Assembly: GCA_003049485.1 (NCBI GenBank)
Contig: PYST01000011.1
Span: 124,001-188,000 of the forward strand
From: Ophioceras dolichostomum
Lineage: Eukaryota > Ascomycota > Sordariomycetes > Magnaporthales > Ophioceraceae
Direction: 5' to 3'
DNA: 64,000 nt
Both the position numbers and the translations under genes were made by a program. The notes under the pieces were generated by a model. That model had not been told where the DNA came from. It ran no database searches and saw only the letters and a list, made by a program, of their open reading frames with translations. Positions 12,201-23,815 of this stretch are shown piece by piece; position 1 is the first letter of the stretch; every line of letters begins with the position of its first letter.

Positions 12201-13689
12201 AATGGCGCGGAGCGGGACGCAGTGTGGGCGAGACTCGCGTGGACAACGGGAGAGCAGAGCGGGAATTGGGGCGAGCGGCCAATACCGGCGACCCGGCGAC
12301 TCCTAGAGGTCTCTCCACTAAGAAGTGAGAACAGACTAAAAGCCTCAAGCTGGGCTTCAATATTTCTTCTTCTTCCCACCAGTGAGATTTTCCACATCAT
12401 TAACGGGCGTATTATACCTCCCTGTCGATGACCGGCTTGGGTCTCCCTTTCGGGTGGATGTAGCAGAACGGGCATGGACTTTGTGCGCTGGTCTCCCAGG
12501 CTGCTGCTCCCTTTTAGTTCTCTGTTCCGTATTCCGGACCTCGGTCTACCTATCGTTAGAAAATTTGGAGTAGTTGTTTGTTCCCAGCTCCATCTGCTGC
12601 ATCCCGCCGCCGCCATCCTTCTAACACCCGCCCACTCCTCGTCCATGATTGTGCTCGGTTAGATACTTTGTCTCATCACCTGACTGCATGGCAGCAGATA
12701 CAACGGCCTAACGATACGAGGGGAGCAACCGCGCATCGAATGCACTCGGTAAGTGGCGAGAAACAACAAAATGGCAGACACAAGTACCTGACCACGCCTA
12801 TCGATGGCCGAATGACTTGGTACCTACCAACAGGTACCACCGAGGTACTCGATGATGACCGTTGGCCGAAGCTTCGGCAAGACGCAGTTCCAAACAAGGC
12901 TGCAGGGCGGGACCATTCCCGATGATTGGACGATAATGTTTTTCTACCGACCTGCGTCCGCTTGGACTTCAACGCGTCAAAAAAAGGGGGGGGGAAAGAA
13001 AACCGAAAAACGAAAAAAAAAAAAAAAAAAAGTCCAAATAGCGTGAAAACAACACACGATTGGTTGCTTCAGGTATCCGAATTAAGGCTCCGATGTCGGT
13101 GGAGGGGAGAAGATGTCGGCTTCCGGCTGCTGATGTTCGAGATGTTGCTCCAACTTCGACCTAGGGGAAACCGCCGTTCTGTCTGTGCTTCCTGCCCCTG
13201 AATTGCCCACCACCTTCCACATCATCCAATCACCCTTCCACCTTCTACCATTCACCATTCACATCAAGCTTCCTAATCTCCTCCTCCACAAACTTGTCGT
13301 CCTCCAAAGCCTCGCCATTCATCAAGCCGTGGATACAGCAATCCCCCACAATTTCATACGCGGTTTCACCTCCTCTTTTCTTCTGCCTCCTCCCCCTCCT
13401 CCAAAGGCGAGCTTAGTCATATTCGACAGCGAATCCGCGTCGACTGTCGTTGTCGAACGCGAGCCGCTCCCTGCTCCCTATTCTGCAGCTCAGCATTCCG
13501 GGGCTTCTCGTCCGCCTCCATATCCCACATCGGGTTGTTCGGCGGGCGGCCGGGGACCCGCCGCGCCCGTCGGTATCTGGCGCAGGTTCTCCATGGCCTT
13601 GACGCGGTCCCAGACGCGGCCTCTGAGGCGGAGGTTGCCCGCGTTCCGGTCGATGGAGATATCTGCGGCTTGCTGTGTACCCCAGCAGC
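9208..13689. other. Long gene-poor spacer
   Basis: No reading frame here carries a recognisable domain, signal peptide or splice-supported extension. The segment just right of 9208 is the presumed promoter and 5' leader of the AAA ATPase. Bases 10840-11160 are C/A-rich and 11660-12000 hold polypyrimidine stretches. A G-run next to a long A-run lies at about 12980-13031. Non-coding transcripts cannot be excluded. Confidence 0.4.
12980..13031. repeat. Homopolymer-rich tract (A, G and A runs)
   Basis: A short A-run, a G-run, and a run of about 19 A with a few interruptions lie together. It is a simple-sequence tract with no coding potential and may be a source of assembly error. Confidence 0.8.
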
Positions 13690-14801
13690 GCTCACCTCAC
13701 ACGCGGAACGGCTCCGTCCAGCCGGCTCTTGTCCAGTCCGTCGCCCGGGAGGTTCGGTTTCTTCCCGTTCTTGGGCAGCAGCGTGGTCGGCTTGCCTTCG
13801 ACCTTGACGCGGTGCGAGAGCACGTCGAGCAACCCGCTTTCCAGACAGTCCACCGCCAAGTCTGTTGAGAGCCGCTCGGCAGGGCGCGAGTGGTCGACCG
13901 CGATCCTGTTCTTGTCCTGCCCCGGTAGATTAATCCCAAAATCCGGTATATCTTGCCGCAGGCCTCGGTGGCCTTGAAGTCGCGCAGCTCCTCGAGCAGA
14001 TCGAGGAGCGGGATGGCCCCCCGTGCGGTGGAACCACGAGTGGTCGAAGAACTCGGCCGGCCTCTCCCACTCCATCTTGGGCGTCTGCTCCGCGTTGATG
14101 AAGTGCTGTCGTATCTCGGTCGGCTCCGTCGCGCCCCTCTTGGTCAGTACTCCTTGAACAGCTCCAATATGACCAGACGCCTGTCCACCGTCTCTTCCTC
14201 TCCACGCCGATCTCCTCTCCCAACCAGATGCACACCGCGGACTCCCGGGCGTACACGGACCCCATCACCTTGACTTGCTCGTTGCGCTCGGCCAGGTCTC
14301 CCCGGTTGATGCACAACGCGTCGACTCACAGCATCCGCGGCTCGACTTCCCTTCCCTCCGGATCTGGCGGCCGCAGCCTCTTAAGCGCGCAGAACAGCTC
14401 GTCCCCGATCTTGACCTCGACGTCGTCAACGTATATTCAGCTGTCCGGCAAGGGTCCACCCAGGCTGAGGTAGTTTTCCCTCGTAGTACGGGTGGCCCAA
14501 CATGTCGCGGTACGCCGTGTGGCGGCTGTCGGAGAACATCTCGCTGTCCTTCCACAAACGTCGGCGACACGACAAGTCAGTCGGCGTTCACGCTCCGGCT
14601 CCAGCAGTAGCTGAGCGCCTCGTATCGTTCGCAGCCGCCGCTGTTTACGTCCAGCGGCATGTGTTCGAGCCGGCATATTACGGCGTGGTCTTTTGCTGGC
14701 TCGATGACCAGGACGCGGGTTTTGTGGATAGGTTCAGGGCTTGTAGAGGTAAGTAACGGTGGCTTCTCAGGGGCCAATACAGCAACCATGCATGCATGCA
14801 T
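13690..14801 (-). pseudogene. Broken HET (heterokaryon incompatibility) domain gene
   Basis: Pieces in different frames follow the order of a HET domain. An N-terminal part from the ATG at 14801 carries RVLVIEP and then YEALSYCW, the usual first block. DALCIN, AERNEQVKVMGSVY and VCIWLGEE form the second block at about 14320-14200. FFDHSWFHRT and KIYRILGL follow, then RIAVDHS and CLESGLLDVLS near 13900-13800. The frame changes at least twice between blocks, and an in-frame TGA (14328-14326) replaces the tryptophan that normally precedes VDALCIN. Intact HET proteins act in non-self recognition and cell death on fusion of unlike hyphae. This copy looks inactive. The 3' limit is uncertain and may reach about 13415. 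Introns could explain one frame change but not the stop inside the conserved block. Confidence 0.75.
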
Positions 14802-14804
14802 ATT

Positions 14805-14814
14805 TACCTAGGTA
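14805..14814. promoter_or_regulatory. Palindrome TACCTAGGTA (one of three in the window)
   Basis: The 10-base palindrome occurs exactly here and at 1783-1792 and 42539-42548, always outside coding sequence. Its role is unknown. Confidence 0.4.
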
Positions 14815-15486
14815 AGCTCGTCGAGGAACTAAAACAGTAATAAAACAGCAGTTCGTCCGTCCCTTTGCTTTTTCATTGTTTTTGTCTAAATATATTCCCG
14901 ATGTGCAATTTCGCGGGTTTTATCGCGAATCTCTAGGCTACCTCTCGAACGATTTGATGTGCCAGGAGCCCCGCCCTGACCCAGCCCGTAAGGACCACAG
15001 TGCGCCTAGATGATTGCTCATGGTAGGGGGCTTCGGGGGACCAAGGGGACCCGTCTCAGACTCCAGATCCACTAATCAGTCACCCCAAAGGTTGCGCACA
15101 CTGAGTGACTGCATGTGAGATTTCAATTTGAGTTCAGTTGGGCGGGCAGGCACTCGACCTCAGAATCTCTCAACGCTCAGAGGAGACGGGCTTCTCAGCA
15201 GAAAGCCAGGCACAACGCTTGTGTTTCTTCCTCGAGACGAATCATCAATGAATCTCATAGAGCTTCGCGGAAGCAACTTTGCGTATATACTAGAAAACAC
15301 TAACGATCGTCATTTGAGAAGAGGAAAAAACAAACGTCACGCAAAGCAGGCAGGTATGTTCGCGCTGCTTACCCAACAACCGAAGGGGTGCAGTGCCCTC
15401 CTCTTCCTCCCCCGGTCCTCCTAATATCAATCTACCCAAGTACACAACCACCTATCACTCTCCTTCCTTCCTTCCTTCCTTCCTTC
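14815..15486. other. Spacer between HET pseudogene and Asn-rich protein gene
   Basis: No gene is supported. The segment ends in a TTCC tetranucleotide array that abuts the stop codon of the next gene. Confidence 0.5.
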
Positions 15487-15487
15487 C
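15461..15487. repeat. TTCC tetranucleotide microsatellite
   Basis: About six to seven TTCC units lie directly beside the stop codon of the 768-residue Asn-rich protein, in its 3' UTR on the transcribed strand. Confidence 0.8.
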
Positions 15488-16669
15488 TATGCAACATTTA
15501 CCACAGTCCTCCTCGACCTAGTCCTTCTCATCACCCTAGGCACAACCTCCACCACGACCTCCCTCTTCGCCGCCAGAGCGGGAGCAGCAGCACGCGCGCC
15601 CACACCCACAGTCTCCGCAAAGTTAGCGACGGCCACGGGCGCGGGAGGCGCCGGGAAGCCGGCGAAGCGCTCGGCGCCGGCGCTGCGCGCGAAGTTGTTC
15701 ATCATCTCCCAGACCGGCAGCGTGTTCGCGGCGCCGACGCCGCGCTGCTCGCCCGCCATGACGGCCAGCTCGGCCATGCTGATGACAATGCCACCGGCTG
15801 CGGGAGCAGAATTAAGTTGGCGGGCCTCGACTGGAGCAGCAGCACCGGGGGCAGCGGCGGCTGCTCTTGCAGGAGCGGCCGCGACGGCGCCTGGCGCGTT
15901 GAGCGGTGTGGTGCCCATCGGCTTGGGGGCCGGGGCCACGGCTGCGGGACGGGAGGCTGCGGCGCTGGCGGGGGAGGCTGCGGCGGCGGCGGCACCGCCT
16001 GCGACTGGGGCGGGGATGGCGCCGGGGGCGTTGAGCGGTGTGGTGCCCATGGGCTTCGGGGCTGCGACGGCGCTCTGGGGCGCCTCGGCAGCGGGGACAA
16101 TAGAGGGGGTAGCACCTACAGGCGCGGGCCGGGCTTCGGCGGGGAGCTGGCTTGGTTGCTCGGCGGCAGGGGCCAGGCTTTGTTGCGGCTGGGTGAGCTG
16201 CGGCTGCTGGCCGATCTGACCCTGGCCCTGGCCCAGAGTAGAGCCTGAACCAGGGCGCTGGCCCTGCTGGGTGGTGGCAGAGCCGGCGTTGATGCCCTGG
16301 CCGAGTTGGCCTTGGCCTTGACCGAGCTGTCCCGGCTGCTGTCCCTGGCCAAGCTGTGCCTGTCCGCCAGCAGCTGGAGCAGCTCCGGCGCGCGACATGG
16401 TCAGGATGAACTCGCCGTCGAGAGCGCCCACGGGAACGGCGACGCGCATGTTCTCGCGGTCGAGGATAGGCTGCGAGTTGATCGGCGTGAAGGTCGGCGC
16501 GAGCAGGAGCTGCGTCGCGACGGCGCCGGCGTTGGACGTGCCCTGGCCGTTGTTGTTGTTGTTATTGTTGTTATTATTGTTGTTGTTCTGCCCATTCTGG
16601 TTGTTCTGCTGGCCGTTTTGGTTTGGGTCGGTCTGGTTTTGTCCGTTCTGGTTTTGCTGACCATTCTGG

Positions 16670-16713
<44 letters not shown>

Positions 16714-18257
16714 ATTGTTGTTCTGGTCATTGGGCTGCTGCTGCGTGTTGTTGCCGGCGTTGTTGTTTTCGTTGACAGCATTGGCCTCGCCATTGGCAAT
16801 GTTCTGCCGCTTCTGGCCCTGCTGCAGCCCACCGCCGAGCTGACCCGTGGCGCCGCCGGGATTCTGGAGGACACCCCTCTGAGCCACGCCCAGCTGGATG
16901 GACTCGGTGGCCGCGATGCCCATGTTCTGAGCCGTCCTCATCAGGCGTTGAGCATCGACTACATACGTTGTGGATCCGTGGATGTCAGCAAAATATCCTG
17001 TGTATCCATCCCGTCAAGTTGAGATTTACTTACGGGGAAGCTGCATGACTGCAACCATGTTGTTCAAGTCAGGGATGACCCCGGCCAGGTTGGTGGTGAC
17101 CAAATACCTGTAGTTGTCTGCGGTAGTGGTGGAACCCCAGAGTCAGCCTCTCGTTTGATCTTCGAAACCACCCGACCCACTGGGCATGCTTAAAAGGAGA
17201 CTAAATCGCGACAGGACCATGCGGTAACTCCACGCTCCACACTCTCCTCCACCCTTGTCCAAAGATCCTCTCTCTCTCTCTCGCGCGCGCACTCTCGGGC
17301 AATTTTATCGGGACTTTTACTTACTGACTGACTGCACTCCACCAGTGAGCATGGAGGTGCTCACGCCGTTGATGACATCAGTGTTGACGACCATGGGCTG
17401 GCTGGCCCGGATCGACATGCGGAAGCCGTCGGTGAACTCGACCTCCTGGATGCCCGAACCCTGGATCTGGACCGACTGTTGCTGGCCTGAGCCGAACGGC
17501 GTCAGGGCGTTGCCGGTCTCGACGGTCTGGCGGCCCACCACCATGTACTCTCCGTCGATCTGGTTCAGCTTCACCATGCGGACAGTGTTGTCGGTCCTGA
17601 ACAGATCATGTTAATATCGGGATGGTTTGGAGGGTGAATGTCCCCATTGCGTGGTCGATGGTGATATTAGGTTTATGCTATGTCGTATTGGCATTGGTTC
17701 TTACAGGTTGACACTCTTGATGGGCTCGGTGATGATCCACGCTTGGCGGTCATTGGAGAGCTGGGCCACAAAGGTGTTATCCGGAGAGACCCGTTGCTGG
17801 TTCAGCACGTTGGGGTCGATGGGCATGGCGATCTGGGCGCCGACCAAGTCTGTGTCTCTATTGGTCTGGATTGTCATCGAGTTCGCCGAGAGTTGGACGA
17901 ACGGCTGGCCCGTTGAGCCCACCACGTGGCTGGCCGCGAGCGGGTTGGGGTTCTGGTTGACGATGATCTGGCTCTGGGTTTGAGAGAAGGTCTCGATCCT
18001 GGAGCCGTCTGGGAATTGAAGCCTATTAAGGATCATCTGTTGTTGTTTATGCGAAGTGTCTTGTGTCAGTGACTGGCCTAGTCATCATCATCACCATCAC
18101 CACGGGTGGTTTCTCAGATGTCCAAGGTATCTACTGGAGTGTGACTTACATCGCCATTAATGTTGGCCACCTGGTTAAACTGCAGGTTCTGATCCTGAGC
18201 AGCCGCCGGCGAGGCTAGCCGCCAGGCGAGCACGAGAAAAGGAGTGAACGACTTCAT
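15487..18257 (-). CDS. Secreted Asn/Ala-rich protein of 768 residues, function unknown
   Basis: Five exons (18257-18150, 18036-17705, 17596-17325, 17117-17034, 16997-15487) join in phase to 768 residues. Residues 1-20 form a signal peptide (MKSFTPFLVLAWRLASPAAA). Residues about 25-300 look like a folded domain with little Cys, including IDGEYMVVGRQTVETG and NYRYLVTTNLAGVIPDLNN. Poly-Asn tracts broken by QNGQ-type segments follow, then a Gly-Gln-rich stretch. Next is a Pro/Ala-rich region with the repeat PKPMGTTPLNAPGA present twice. The C-terminus has three dibasic pairs (KR 743-744, RR 756-757, RR 761-762) and ends in TVVNVA. No GPI signal is seen. A wall or matrix protein processed by a Kex2-like enzyme is a reasonable inference, not a demonstrated role. 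The gene is divergent from the other Asn-rich gene at 22250, four kilobases away. Confidence 0.72.
16541..16722 (-). repeat. AAC/AAT codon repeats encoding poly-Asn
   Basis: Two runs of GTT/ATT triplets on the plus strand encode uninterrupted Asn tracts in the 768-residue protein. Length is likely to vary between isolates. Confidence 0.85.
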
Positions 18258-21200
18258 TATCGCCAGCGAGAGTCTGCCACCGGGGCTAATAGGAAAGAAA
18301 GAAAGGAGAGAAGTGAAAAAAAAATAATAGAAGTCCTCGTAGTAGTGAAAAAGGGTACACGGGAGAGGGACAGACAAGAAGGGGAGATGAGTATAAGTGT
18401 TCACAGTACAATATTACAAACTAAAGGAAGGAAGGGACTGTCACGGACTTAGTCTTCCGTGGGCAATGGATGAAGGAGAGCCGGCCTGAGGGGATGCCGC
18501 TGGCAATTAAAACATTCAGAAGCCTGTGTCAAGTTCGCAACAGCTCCAGGCTTCGGATGATCTCGACCAAAGAAAGTGAAAGGGGTGCTGTAAGCTTATA
18601 AAGAGGGGAGGAGGCGGCGGGGAGGGATGAAGAAATGGATCGGTGGGTGGACGGCAGGAAAGGAAAAAGAGTTGCATCCAGTAGCGGAAACGCGAAGGGG
18701 GACGAGGACGGACGAAGACGGACAGACAGACAAGAGAGATCACAAACACATAGTATAGCACAGAGTATTACTGCGGGAAGCCGCATATAGGGGAAAAAAA
18801 GTGGGTGAAGGCGAGACGCCATGCAGCGTATCACGCCCTGATGTGGACAGACAGGGGGCGAGAGCATGGGAGAGGAGCCTAAGGAGGAAGACCAAGGCCT
18901 TGGGGAGTGTGAGATCAGAAGATACAAAGAGACTGATCCTCAGCGAAGGAGCAACAGATCTCGGTGATCCGTGGATCCGGGATCGCAGGTAGCGGCTCCA
19001 ACCCTGTCGGGCATTCGAAGCTTGGCTCGAGTGTCTGTGGGGGGGCCCGGAATTTGTGTGGTTTATCTAAAGCGTACATAGCCCTTGTAAGTAGGTAGTC
19101 TGGCATCTTCTAGTGGTTGTCTCTCTAGAAAACATCATCTGAGTGCAGTCCAGGGAGAAGCAGGAAGAAGTAGCAGCAGTCCGATGGTGTTCAATGCAGA
19201 CGAGGTTGGGCGGGCCGGATATTCAGCTTCCGTTCATTACTCGGGCTTATTGTTTGTGCAGTGGCCTTCAGTGGCTATGGCCGCCACGGAAGGGTAGGGA
19301 TTGGGTTTTGCTTGGGGTTTCGAAATATCAGGTGCAACATTTTCACCATCAGATGACGGTAGCTTCAGTGACGATTTTGGACGAGGCTGCTTGGCAAATG
19401 ACATCTAATCCAGAGACCAATGTAAAGCAAAGACACCTCTTGCTTCCTCTCGAGCTTCCTGTCGAACTTCCTGAAATAGAAGCTTGCAAGACATAGTGTG
19501 ATCTTCAAAGTGATTTTTACAAGACACAGAGTGAACCGATTCGGCTGATTACGTCTTGGGCCTAGGCGCTTGGAATATGTGCATCCATCGCATGCAGCAT
19601 GCGTGTATTGTTGGCAACTTTTGTCAGAGAGCCTATTCATCCGTGATGCTCTGCAAGGTCGCCACTGACAACGACCCTACAGCATGGAAAGGACGAGATG
19701 TCTTCTAGATGTTCTTTCTGTCTGGACAATCTGCTGTCCTTCATCGCATGTGAGTGCCTGGTTGAGACGATCTAGTATGGAGACATTGCTCAGACACATA
19801 AGACCGCCCGAACCGGAAGAGTGAGATCGAGAAGCCATCCCAACCCGATGAAGTTCCGACCAAAGTCTAAGATCATATGACAGACGCGCCTAGAAAAATG
19901 TTACGCTACTGTATTCTGCGGACCGCGGCGGCAGAGGCAGACGGCGGACGGCAGATGGCAGATGGCACTCACGTCACGTCTAAAAGGGACAAAACATTAA
20001 AAAAGCAAGGAAAAAAAGCTTGAGAGCGGCGCCAGTGAGTCACGATGAGGTTTGAGGCGAGGGATCCAGCTTTGAAGTGCCTCTTGGAGGAGCAAAAGCT
20101 GCAAGCCTGTGCGTGAATTGTGGAGGTTGTTGACTGCAGCATGTGTCTGCAGCGCAGTGTTTCGACACCGTCATCGTCCGAGCGCAAACGACCACGGCTC
20201 CGTTTCGACTCGGGGTTTTTCTGCCGCATCGATGTGCTTCAGGGACCGGTCTTGGCGTTACGCAAGGGGCAGTTTTTGGTCAGGTCCGATGGGGTCAGAT
20301 GCTTGGCTGAATGCTTGGTTCGATGCTTGGCGTTCTTATACTGTGGTGATTCGTGTCTTGCTCCTGATGCGGTTCAAGGCAAGGTTCAGGCAGGGCTCAG
20401 GAACAACTCAAGCAATACCCAATTCGGAAACTTTTGTCAATTCGGCTTTTTCCCGCCCCTGCCGACCCCCTCTCGGGAGCCCCATTTTCTTGTGGAGGAT
20501 TGCCATGCGCGTCGGGGATCGACTGGGGATCCCTTCGATCATCATGCGCCGCGTGGGATCGACTGGGGATCCCCTCGATCATATTACTAGAATTCAAGCT
20601 ATGTCAAGCGTGAATGCCCATGGCCCCCGAGACGACACATGGTCTCTTCCTTTCCCCATCTCCTCCTCGCCTCGAGTTAAGCTTAGAAGTAAGCATCTCC
20701 CCTGAATCCCCTCCCAGGGCCCCACGTAGCCAATCGCCATCATTCCTTGGATGAGGGTTGCTTCCATCCACCCTAAAACGCACATCTTCTGAGATCTCTT
20801 CCTGAAATATTTCCCGCTTCTGACCATCCCATAACCCTGCTGCACATTCGAGATCAAATTGTGCTGACCTCAGGCGACCTGCCGACTCTGAAACGGCGGG
20901 GTGACAGACTTGATTTGTGCAGACTTCAATGAGGGACAGCCCACACCAACACACAGACACAACGTACGTGCACCCTTATCTAGACTAACTACCTAAGGAG
21001 GAAGAGTACTACTACTAGTATGCAAATACGCAGCGCTCGGCCTTGGCTCATCCCAAGATTTTAGAAGACAAGACAGAAAACTGAAACCTCCACACGGCAG
21101 CAAAGCAGCAGGGTTCTGCCAGTAAGAATTGCTCGCTCATCAGAATGTTCGTTGAATTTGCCCCCTGATATTACATACGGAAGCAAGCATCCACGAACGA

Positions 21201-22249
21201 ACAACATCCGCCGAAGATAGAATGAACAGCAGCAAATACGACTTGATGAATCTGTCTTCGCATTCATTTAGCTCCCCCCAGTATGAGGAGTATCATGAGC
21301 CAGTGGGCGAAACGTAGACCATCTCCTTTGCCTCCATCGTCGCGCTGCATTGCCGGGCGAGGGTAGTTAGGTGTTAGTACCTACTAGTAGGTAGGTAGTC
21401 GCCAGGAGTAGACGACGAGGGGTAAGTCAGGGTCCTCGTGAGCTTGACTCGGTTTGGCTTCCCTGCATACACCCGCCCTACAATGATCCTAGGCAGAGAC
21501 AAAGTCGACTTTGCTTTGGATGTTTCAGCTTGGCTTCGGGAGTGGCAGGTGGCCAAGCTTGCTTTCTTTCTTCTGCCTGGGTCCCTCGCGGTCCCTTCCT
21601 TCGTCGATCTACCGTCTACTGTAAATCTGTAATTCTCCGTTGCTTTCTCTCGTCTCTGTATCACTAGTAAAACTACCAGTGGCACCACTCATACTTTGTA
21701 CAGAGGAATCCGGCGTTTCTGCCTCTATGCAGATCCTTCTGTTTGCTGCAAACCCCGGTCTGCCAAGATCTTCCCCCCAGGCAAGCCCGGTGAGAATGAC
21801 ACTCATTCGTCAGTCCCACCACCCATGATCACCTATGGCTACTCATGTTCGTGCTAAAACCGTTCACTTGAGTTCCCGAAACAAGTTGGCATGGGGCAAA
21901 CGAGGTTCTGTCAACCGATAATATATCTAACAAAGACCCTCATCCAGACGTAGATTTTGGTCTGCTCTCGTGAACGCTGGCCGATCTAGTATGACCCCGA
22001 CCGTTCTTCCTATACTGCCCACCTCGGCATACTTTGTCCTTCCCTTCTTTCTTTCCTAAACTTAATTTTTCTTACTAGGGGATCGCCTTTGCAAGGCGCT
22101 GGTTGTACCGCCCGCACATTTCCTCCTCTCTTTTTAATATTACTACTCCCCTTCTACTATACACTCCACCGAGTCCACCGTCCCCTTTCCTATCTGTCTT
22201 TACTTCTTTTGGTCATATTAGAGCCGTCAAAAGTTCCTCAACCTTCACT
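18258..22249. other. Divergent spacer between the two Asn-rich protein genes
   Basis: No convincing gene is seen in about 4 kb. Bases 18258-18420 are the purine-rich 5' leader of the minus-strand gene. Around 22020-22249 a pyrimidine-rich leader precedes the plus-strand gene. A 39/40-base tandem duplication lies at 20504-20582. Reading frames near 20110-20700 lack an ATG in good context and any recognisable domain. Confidence 0.45.
20504..20582. repeat. Tandem duplication, two units of about 40 bp
   Basis: Units 20504-20542 and 20543-20582 both contain GGGATCGACTGGGGATCCC with few differences. Each unit carries GGATC/GATCC half-sites that could pair. Confidence 0.8.
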
Positions 22250-23042
22250 ATGCGTTCTTTGTCTCCTTTGGTGGTGATTTTCACCCTCCTGCCGGCCTTC
22301 GGCTTGGCTGTGCCAGCCGGCGTGCCCAACAACGCGAACGGGAACGGCAACCGGAACGGAGGAAACACGGCCACCGGGACTGGCAATACTGGGAACACTG
22401 GGAATACAGGAAGCAACACGAACACGAACAGCAACACTGGCAACACTGGCAACAACAATGGCAATCTGGATAATGCGAATGCCAACGGAAACGCCAATGC
22501 GAATGGGGGGAATCTGAATAACGGCACCGGGAACGCGAACGGAAACAATGGCGACATCAACGGCGTCAGCCAGGCCCAGATCGCCAACGCGGTCTCGGCA
22601 TGGATGAACGACACAGGCAAGGTCACCAAGTTCCTGAACTCGGCGACGTCGTTCACGGGCGACGAGTTCACGCGCCAGGCCACCATCGCACTGAACGCCG
22701 AGGTCGACGAGCTCAACCACAAGAAGGTGCTGGACGCGGCGCTGGGCAACCAAGTCTCGCAGGCCAACGACGTGCTCGCCACCCAGGGCTTCTTCCAGCA
22801 GGTCGTCGACGTGCTGCAGAGCATGGCCAGCAACGGACCCGACACCGCTCAGGCCGACGTCAACACTATCAACAACAACCGCTGCGTCAACGTGCTGCCC
22901 AACATCGACGCCTACTTCAGCGCCGCCGGCTCTCCCGACGTCAAGGCCGTCCGTCCCACGGGCTGCCTCGAGGTTTCCGGCGCCCCTGAGGCCACCGGTG
23001 CCCCGCCGCCGCAGGCTAACGTGGGCTCTGCTGCTCCCAACG

Positions 23043-23079
<37 letters not shown>

Positions 23080-23815
23080 CGGCACCCAGGCAGGCCAGAA
23101 CAACGCGGCCACCACTCCTGCGCCGAACGCGGCCCGCCCGTCTGCCAATGCCCAGAATGGTCGTCCCAACAACGCCAACGGTAACGCCAACACTGGCAAC
23201 GCGAACACTGGGACTGGCAACACCGGCAACACCGGGAACACTGGGAACAACGCCAAGGGAGCCAGCACCACCGGGGCCCGAGGCGGCGCTTCGGCTGCTG
23301 CTACGAGTGCGCGGCCCGGCGCTTCGAACAAGCCGAACAACGCTGGCACCGGGACTGGACCTGCCAACAACACTGGAACCGGGAACCGTGGCGGTGCCGG
23401 TACGAACACCGGTACAAACACCAACTCCGGCACGAACAATGCGGGCACTGGAAACCGCGGCACCGGCAACACTGGCACCAACAATACTAGTAACGCGAAC
23501 TCGGGTACCAACAATGCCGGCACTAGCACTGGAAATCGTGGCAACGGCAACACCGGCACGAACACAAACTCGGGGACCAACACCAACTCAAGTACGGGCA
23601 CGAACAACGCCGGCACCAGCACTGGTAACCGCGGCAGTGGCACCAACACGAATTCCAACACCGGGACCGGCAATGCCAATGCCAACTCTGCTTCTGGGAA
23701 CAAGGGGTCGGGCACCAGCAGCAACAACAACAATGCAAACAGCAACACGAATACCAATACTGACACGACCACAAACAACAACGCCAACCGCCGCGCCGTC
23801 GTCGTCGCCTACTAG
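22250..23815 (+). CDS. Secreted Asn/Gly/Thr-rich repeat protein of 521 residues, function unknown
   Basis: A single exon encodes 521 residues. The ATG at 22250 is chosen because it starts a clear signal peptide (MRSLSPLVVIFTLLPAFGLA); codons upstream in the same frame do not fit. An Asn-Gly-rich spacer of about 80 residues follows. Residues 102-242 form a compact, probably helical domain (VSQAQIANAVSAWMNDTG, then TRQATIALNAEVDELNHKK) with two cysteines near 211 and 238. The rest is poly-Asn and repeats of GTNTNSGTNNAG and TGNTGNTGN type. The protein ends in RR followed by AVVVAY, like the RR-TVVNVA end of the 768-residue neighbour. No GPI signal is seen. A structural or matrix protein of the cell wall is plausible, but there is no direct evidence for it. 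Confidence 0.75.
23041..23780 (+). repeat. AAC repeat and degenerate GTNTNSGTN minisatellite
   Basis: An AAC run (about 23043-23081) is followed by degenerate 6-30 base units encoding Gly-Thr-Asn repeats inside the 521-residue protein. The reverse strand reads as long Val/Leu/Pro frames, which are artefacts of the repeat. Confidence 0.85.

Noticed and set aside
16306..17022. A Val/Leu-rich plus-strand frame that resembles a membrane protein.
   Set aside because: It is the complement of Asn codon repeats (AAC/AAT reads GTT/ATT), not a gene.
22912..23787. A long hydrophobic minus-strand frame opposite the 521-residue Asn-rich protein.
   Set aside because: It is the same repeat artefact; the plus-strand frame has a signal peptide and a folded domain.
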